Of a stretch of DNA of 12,759 nt, positions 8,822-12,759 are shown piece by piece. A model generated the notes under the pieces. It was not told the origin of the DNA, searched no databases, and worked only from the letters and a program-made list of their open reading frames with translations. Source of the DNA: Tieghemiomyces parasiticus (lineage: Eukaryota; Kickxellomycota; Dimargaritomycetes; Dimargaritales; Dimargaritaceae); NCBI GenBank assembly GCA_027575765.1, contig JANBPT010001186.1:1-12759 (forward strand), in the 5' to 3' direction. The position numbers and the translations under genes are program-made. Numbering within the stretch: the first letter of the stretch is position 1; each line of letters begins with the position of its first letter.

Positions 8822-9176
8822 TGTAAATATAAACGACTAGCAATTAGATGTCTAGAGTCGGCAATAGATGGGCAAAGTGGTATTAGGATTTTCGCTTGCG
8901 TGAGCGGCAAAGGGATGTTACGGATGAAATGGGGAGCGTAGGACGCTATTTCAAACTATCAAGCGGATGTATTAGGTGGCTGACGCTAATACATGATGAT
9001 GGGGGCTGAAAGTTGCACTGGGGGCAATGGCACTCCGGTAGAAGAATTATGGAAGGGCTCTTAAGTGTTCGTTTGATTAGTGGTAGATTACGGGTAGGTA
9101 GTGTAGCCGCGTAGGAGCATGAGAAAGGGATCACGGTAAAAATGTGTCGACAGACAAGTCAGATAGGGAAGCAGTT

Positions 9177-9204
9177 GGGGTGGGGGGTTGGGTAGTCGGC
9201 CGGG
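9177..9204 (+). other. G-quadruplex-type motif
   Basis: Four G-runs (GGGG, GGGGGG, GGG, GGG) are split by loops of 1, 2 and 9 bases. The motif lies about 360 bases upstream of the receptor-like gene's start codon, on the strand opposite its coding strand. Confidence 0.4.
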
Positions 9205-9339
9205 TATTTAATCAGGACCTTTCAACCGGGCGACCGTCCCTTGAAATAATGTTGCCGCGCCGCGCGTCAAGAGGGCAGACCCGCCCACACAGCTGCGCAT
9301 CGGGCGGGCTGGCCGAACAGGGGAGAGTCGTGTTTACTA

Positions 9340-9360
9340 CCCCGCTCCCCCCCCCTACCC
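9340..9360 (-). other. G-quadruplex-type motif (C-rich on + strand)
   Basis: The + strand has CCCC, a run of nine C and CCC with loops of 3 and 2 bases. On the minus strand the long run can supply two G-tracts, giving four in total. It is about 520 bases upstream of the receptor-like gene's start codon. Confidence 0.35.
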
Positions 9361-9390
9361 TTGCTTTAGCCCTCTCCGAATCCAGAGTGT

Positions 9391-9858
9391 GTGCGAGTAC
9401 GCGCGCTCTTCCTTCTCCAGCGCTTATACGCAATCACTTCCCCGTGTCTACATGGACCGATTAGTGTTTACTTGACACTAATACTCTACCCCATTCGCCA
9501 GCGTGCCCAATCAGCCGGGGGCAGTAATCATTCGAAAGGGTCAGCAGGGGAAGTCGAAAATGTGGAGGATGTCGCTGGCGCCGACGTCCGACGTTATTTT
9601 CGGGCCGCCCACTTTTGGTTTCCGGCTCACCTACGCAGGTTAACGGCTGACCAGTGGTCGGTTAGTTTTCTATCAGACATAACAAGTCCATTGCGCTACC
9701 ATACCAATACAACTCCAATATCTATGGTTGTATTCCGTGGGCGGTTAATGGACAGCACGTTGTGGTTGGAAGCTCTCGGCATAATTCAAAGTATTACGCA
9801 ACGCCGGGGGGTTTATTTCGCCGCCACTGGCCACAGCCCAGCGCAATTACGCCAGTGA
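9391..9858 (+). CDS. Uncertain open frame, possible OB-fold fragment
   Basis: I do not recognise this firmly as a gene. The frame has 155 codons. The middle and end are the most protein-like: DVRRYFRAAHFWFP, then WSVSFLSDI, then a strand-like WLEALGIIQSITQRRGVYF. That order (an SDI/RDI helix, then a hydrophobic strand with LG and an R) resembles the N-terminal OB-fold of the telomere protein STN1. The Asp-Asp-x-x-Gly turn expected next is missing before the stop, so splicing, decay or chance must be invoked. A shorter start is possible: ATG at 9452, joined through a candidate 37-38-base intron ending at 9501, would remove the poorly supported N-terminus. The same frame stays open from the stop at 9856-9858 to a TAA at 9985-9990. 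Confidence 0.2.
   Translation: MRVRALFLLQRLYAITSPCLHGPISVYLTLILYPIRQRAQSAGGSNHSKGSAGEVENVEDVAGADVRRYFRAAHFWFPAHLRRLTADQWSVSFLSDITSPLRYHTNTTPISMVVFRGRLMDSTLWLEALGIIQSITQRRGVYFAATGHSPAQLRQ
9460..9482. repeat. Stem-loop with 8-bp stem
   Basis: ATTAGTGT (9460-9467) and ACACTAAT (9475-9482) are perfect inverted arms around a 7-base loop. It overlaps the candidate small intron described for the uncertain frame at 9391-9858. Confidence 0.5.
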
Positions 9859-10034
9859 CCTCAGAAATGCCCTGTGTGGTCAGTCCCCGCAATGACCTCG
9901 TCGCTTTCCCGTGACGATTACCAGAAACGGTGGCGTCAAGCGGCGCCGGATAACCACATTAACCTTCGTCTGCACGACTTAACACTGTAATCATTACCAG
10001 GACAGGCGAGCCATTCGGCCGTTCTGGCTGGCAA

Positions 10035-10075
10035 CAAGTTGAGGCCCCTGGCCCCTGCAGAGGTGCCTCAACTTG
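10035..10075. repeat. Strong hairpin, 11-bp perfect stem
   Basis: CAAGTTGAGGC (10035-10045) pairs perfectly with GCCTCAACTTG (10065-10075) around a 19-base loop that can add CCT/AGG pairs. No T-run follows, so it is not a simple terminator. It could be a structured RNA element, a protein-binding inverted repeat or a transposon trace. Confidence 0.6.
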
Positions 10076-10225
10076 ACAATTAGTGCCATTGCCACTACGT
10101 ATCCGTTCACTCGGTGGCATTACGTCCAAAAATAATCTCTCAAGGCATAATCAGACACCAGTCTAGAGCGGACATTTTCTTCACCATCCTTCTAGATCCG
10201 TCGGTCGGTACGGACGCACGTTGCA

Positions 10226-10293
10226 GTGCAATTGCACCTTGACGCACATGCGTCCTCCACATGTGTGGTCAGGGTGCCTGTCGGAAAGGCACC
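10226..10293. repeat. Cluster of four short palindromes
   Basis: Four inverted repeats lie end to end: GTGCAATTGCAC (10226-10237, perfect), ACGCA/TGCGT (10242-10253), CCACA/TGTGG (10257-10268), and GGTGCCT/AGGCACC with a 7-base loop (10273-10293). Such density suggests protein-binding half-sites or a folded RNA; nothing in the sequence identifies a binder. Confidence 0.45.
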
Positions 10294-10514
10294 TACTGGC
10301 ACGTTGTCTCGCTGTGCAGGGCCGATCAGTGGAGCTTGAAACCCTCGTTCCTGACGGCGCCCAGTCCTTCCGCTTGTGTAAGCATGAAGTCCCTATTTCC
10401 CGGCCTACAGAGGACGATCGTCATGCCGCAGACCACCTGCTCCGCCCTGCTGTGTCGCGCATCGTCCCGATCCTCCTGAAACACTAAATTACCTCGTCAG
10501 CATATCTGAGGCAC

Positions 10515-10572
10515 CCTATGTTTCGCTCGACTGCGCGACGTTGAATAAGCTGACTCCTCCTATGTTTCGCTC
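10515..10572 (+). repeat. 14-bp direct repeat, two copies
   Basis: CCTATGTTTCGCTC occurs at 10515-10528 and again at 10559-10572, identical and 44 bases apart start to start. The bases between are unrelated. Confidence 0.6.
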
Positions 10573-10818
10573 ATCCATTCCCTTTGCCAACCACGAGAGA
10601 TAAACCCACGTTCGTGTCAGTGAATTCTCCCCCCCCGGCAACTCAAGATGGTTATATCAGTAAGCGCATTGCATTGCTCCCCACCCACACGTCTCCGGTC
10701 AGGGGCGAAGGTGTGGTAAAGGGGGGAGAGCGCTAACGAGCTGGCCACGGCAGTAATGATAACCTACCCACGGCTCGCAAAAATTGCCCCAAGGACTGTC
10801 GAGCAGAGCCCAATATAA

Positions 10819-10841
10819 GGGGTGGGAGGAGGGGGAGCGGG
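10819..10841 (+). other. G-quadruplex-type motif
   Basis: G-runs of 4, 3, 5 and 3 are split by loops of 1, 4 and 3 bases, the tightest such motif in the window. It lies in the unassigned stretch left of mevalonate kinase. Confidence 0.45.
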
Positions 10842-11910
10842 CATTCAAAATACGCTTTTCAGAGTATGTACCGTACGCATGCAGAGGAGTTGTGCACCCT
10901 TTTGTCCGTATTTACGATACTCGATCAACTGAAAACTTGCTCACGGTGGACACAGGGAGTGGAAAGAAAGGGTAGGGAGAGTGTTACGCCGGCCGAAGGC
11001 CATAAGGAGAGAACACTCCCTGGACTACAGAGCCGTAGGTGTATTGGTAGCTATTGCTTACGAACAAGACGTAATCAGTAAACCCCCCTTGCTTCCCTGA
11101 CTGTCGTCGCTTTCTACCTTGCGCTTCCTGTTGCCCCATCCAATGTTTACCTTTGTTGACATGTTTTGTTATCATAAACAACCCATTTGGTTCTGATATG
11201 GGCTTGAAGGGATTTACCATCCACCTGGCCGGGGGGGCCTGCGCTGCGATTGATTTGATGAGATAGTGATCTTGCCAGCCAAGGTAGAAGGGGGGGATGC
11301 CAGGGGAACACTACCTGCGGTGTACAGAGTAAATGATTGCTGGGCTCCCGCTGTGTTTCCCTAGTCCAGCGCCATTCATCCAACCCTGGCTTTAATTAAA
11401 ATGGCTTCTACTTTCGGCTCTCTGTTTACCATGCGAAGGTTTCAAGCTGCCACCATCGCTAGTACGCACAGGGCATTTCCTACAAGAAGCTGCCATCGTG
11501 CTTTTTATTTGTTTATATTATGAACCCCCACCTTAGTCACTTGCACAGTGGAAAGGGGCCGATGTAGTGCAGTTTTTCTGTTGTGTATGGCACGTATGAC
11601 TACAACGGGGTTCCGCGGAGCCATCCCCCTCTGTCTACACACTAGGTGATGCCGCCATCAAACCAGCTTTCCCGCCCAAGAGTTAAAGACAACAAGTAAA
11701 GACGTAGACGAAGCTGTCACATCGGATTATCCGCCCCACCGCCTGGACATGTAATCTACCCAATGGCGAGCGGGATTAGATCGGCTTTAATTTATATTAG
11801 GCGGACGTGTCCGTCAGTGGGCAAACATAAATACACATGCAACGTGGGCAACATATTCCCATATCGACAGGCCACTGCTGCAAGCTAGACAGGCTCCACT
11901 TCCCTCCGCC

Positions 11911-12759
11911 CTAGATCCCGGACCATGCCAGTTTGGCCAAGCTGAGGGCATCGGCAGCCTGCGACGATTCGATTCGCATCATCATATCTTGGGCACGGCG
12001 AGCGGTAAACGAGTCGTCACAAACCCGTAGACCGTGGCCACCGATGGCGGTGTCGTAACAGGCGAAACCGTTGCCCTCTAGTTCAGCCTTGAGTTCAACG
12101 GCCGCAGATTCGGGCGAAGCTGTCCATGGTAGTGGGAGCGGGGAAGACGATCAAAACAATAGCGGTGGCAGAAGACAGTGAGAAAACAACTCAGACGGAC
12201 ATGAAAGGTCCGGCGGGAAGCCCTACTGAAGGCACGTGTAATGACTCTACCGGCAGTCAGCTGCACAGCCCTTCAATAAAAGGTGCGTTGAGCACTTAAG
12301 TGTTACAGCGAAGGATCACTGGAGTTTTCTCACTCCGTCCTATCAGACACCAGCTAATGTGGGGTAAAGTTACTTACCTTCCGGTATCCATACCAGGGCG
12401 CAGCCACCCCCTCCACCGCCGGTCATCTTTGCAGCGAGGCCGTGCCTGCGGGCGACGTCTCGGATGGTGTCCAACGCTGTGTGACTGACACCTAACAGGC
12501 TTAGCAACACGTGGTTGAGTCCAATAAGGCGGGCCACGTCTGGATGGTTGGCCAGCTGAGCCGCCGGGGTTGTGGCAACCAGCGCTTGGAATGTCTCCGC
12601 AATCCCGTCGACAGCATCAAGCAAAGGATTAACTACCGAGGGGTAGCGTTCCCGGAACGCCGCCACGCCGGCCACCATCTGTTTGGTATTCTTGGGTACG
12701 CAGGTATCGACCAGCACGAACCGAAGACCGCCGAACCCGGCCAGATCGTGGGTCCCCTC
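11911..12759 (-). CDS. Mevalonate kinase, C-terminal half (partial, one intron)
   Basis: Mevalonate kinase phosphorylates mevalonate with ATP on the way to isopentenyl diphosphate, sterols and prenyl groups. Only the last 196 residues are present; the gene runs off the right edge. The penultimate exon is 12378-12759 and the last exon 11911-12119, joined in phase 1. The block LVDTCVPKNTKQMVAGV matches the family's LV.DT.VP.ST.. segment, and LNHVLLSLLGVSH matches its MN...L..LGV.H segment. The GHMP-kinase glycine motif reads KMTGGGGGGCAL. After splicing, CALVWIPEASPESAAVELK leads to NGFACYDTAIGGHGLRV, like the family's C-terminal strand block, and ends with TAG. The usual motif has Ala (TGAGGGGC) where this has Gly. 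The N-terminal substrate and ATP motifs lie outside the window. Confidence 0.93.
12120..12377 (-). other. Spliceosomal intron of mevalonate kinase
   Basis: On the minus strand the 258-base intron opens with gtaagt and ends in a pyrimidine-rich run before acag. The split codon G|CT gives Ala. Reading through instead would stop after one extra codon (EGK then TAA), and the next exon restores the conserved C-terminus, so the intron is well supported. Confidence 0.9.

Larger units (their letters stand above)
8822..11910. other. 3.1-kb stretch without a firm gene
   Basis: This lies between the receptor-like gene start (-) and the mevalonate kinase 3' end (-). It must hold the receptor promoter and the kinase 3' untranslated region. 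It contains a 155-codon frame (9391-9858, listed apart), G- or C-tracts, a strong hairpin (10035-10075), clustered palindromes (10226-10293) and a 14-bp direct repeat (10515-10572). Long homopolymers of C or G recur, for example nine C at 9347-9355 and eight C near 10629. No tRNA, transposase or reverse transcriptase remnant is seen. From 10850 to 11910 I see nothing I can name. Confidence 0.5.

Noticed and set aside
10221..10487. An 88-codon frame on the + strand
   Set aside because: It begins inside the palindrome cluster, matches nothing known and has no supported splice link to the frame at 9391-9858; chance is likelier.
11147..11383. A 78-codon minus-strand frame left of mevalonate kinase
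   Set aside because: Its composition is unconvincing, it crosses homopolymer G tracts, and the kinase ends cleanly at TAG 11911-11913.

Overview
The window is eukaryotic nuclear DNA, most likely from a fungus and possibly an early-diverging one; the lineage is inference. It holds split genes with GT-AG introns, a free-standing 5S rRNA gene of fungal type, a tRNA-Tyr gene with a short intron, and genes of eukaryotic families (exocyst Sec6, mevalonate kinase, a seven-helix receptor). Coding regions look GC-rich, while the left flank (about 540-2660) looks AT-rich. I see no bacterial, viral or organellar genes.

Layout, left to right: 1-414 has no recognisable gene. A complete 5S rRNA gene lies at 415-531 (+) with a T-run terminator. 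From 537 to 2661 is AT-rich, apparently non-coding DNA with several strong stem-loops, three of them followed directly by a TATA-like motif. A tRNA-Tyr(GTA) gene with a 12-nt intron lies at 2662-2746 (+). The exocyst gene sec6 runs 3082-5477 (+) with one 128-nt phase-0 intron; a 32-codon upstream reading frame precedes its start. A non-coding stretch of 1.4 kb (5478-6880) separates sec6 from the convergent gene at 6881-8821 (-), a 646-residue seven-transmembrane receptor-like protein with a long third cytoplasmic loop and a long Ser/Pro-rich tail. About 3.1 kb (8822-11910) follows with no gene I can call firmly. It holds G-quadruplex-type tracts, a strong hairpin, a cluster of short palindromes, a direct repeat and a 155-codon frame with a weak resemblance to the STN1 OB-fold. 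At the right edge, 11911-12759 (-) is the 3' half of a mevalonate kinase gene with a 258-nt phase-1 intron; its 5' half lies outside the window.

The genes do not form a pathway. Sec6 tethers secretory vesicles at the plasma membrane, the receptor would sit in a membrane and signal through G proteins, mevalonate kinase feeds sterol and isoprenoid synthesis, and the two Pol III genes are dispersed housekeeping RNAs. No defence system, CRISPR array or clear transposase is visible.
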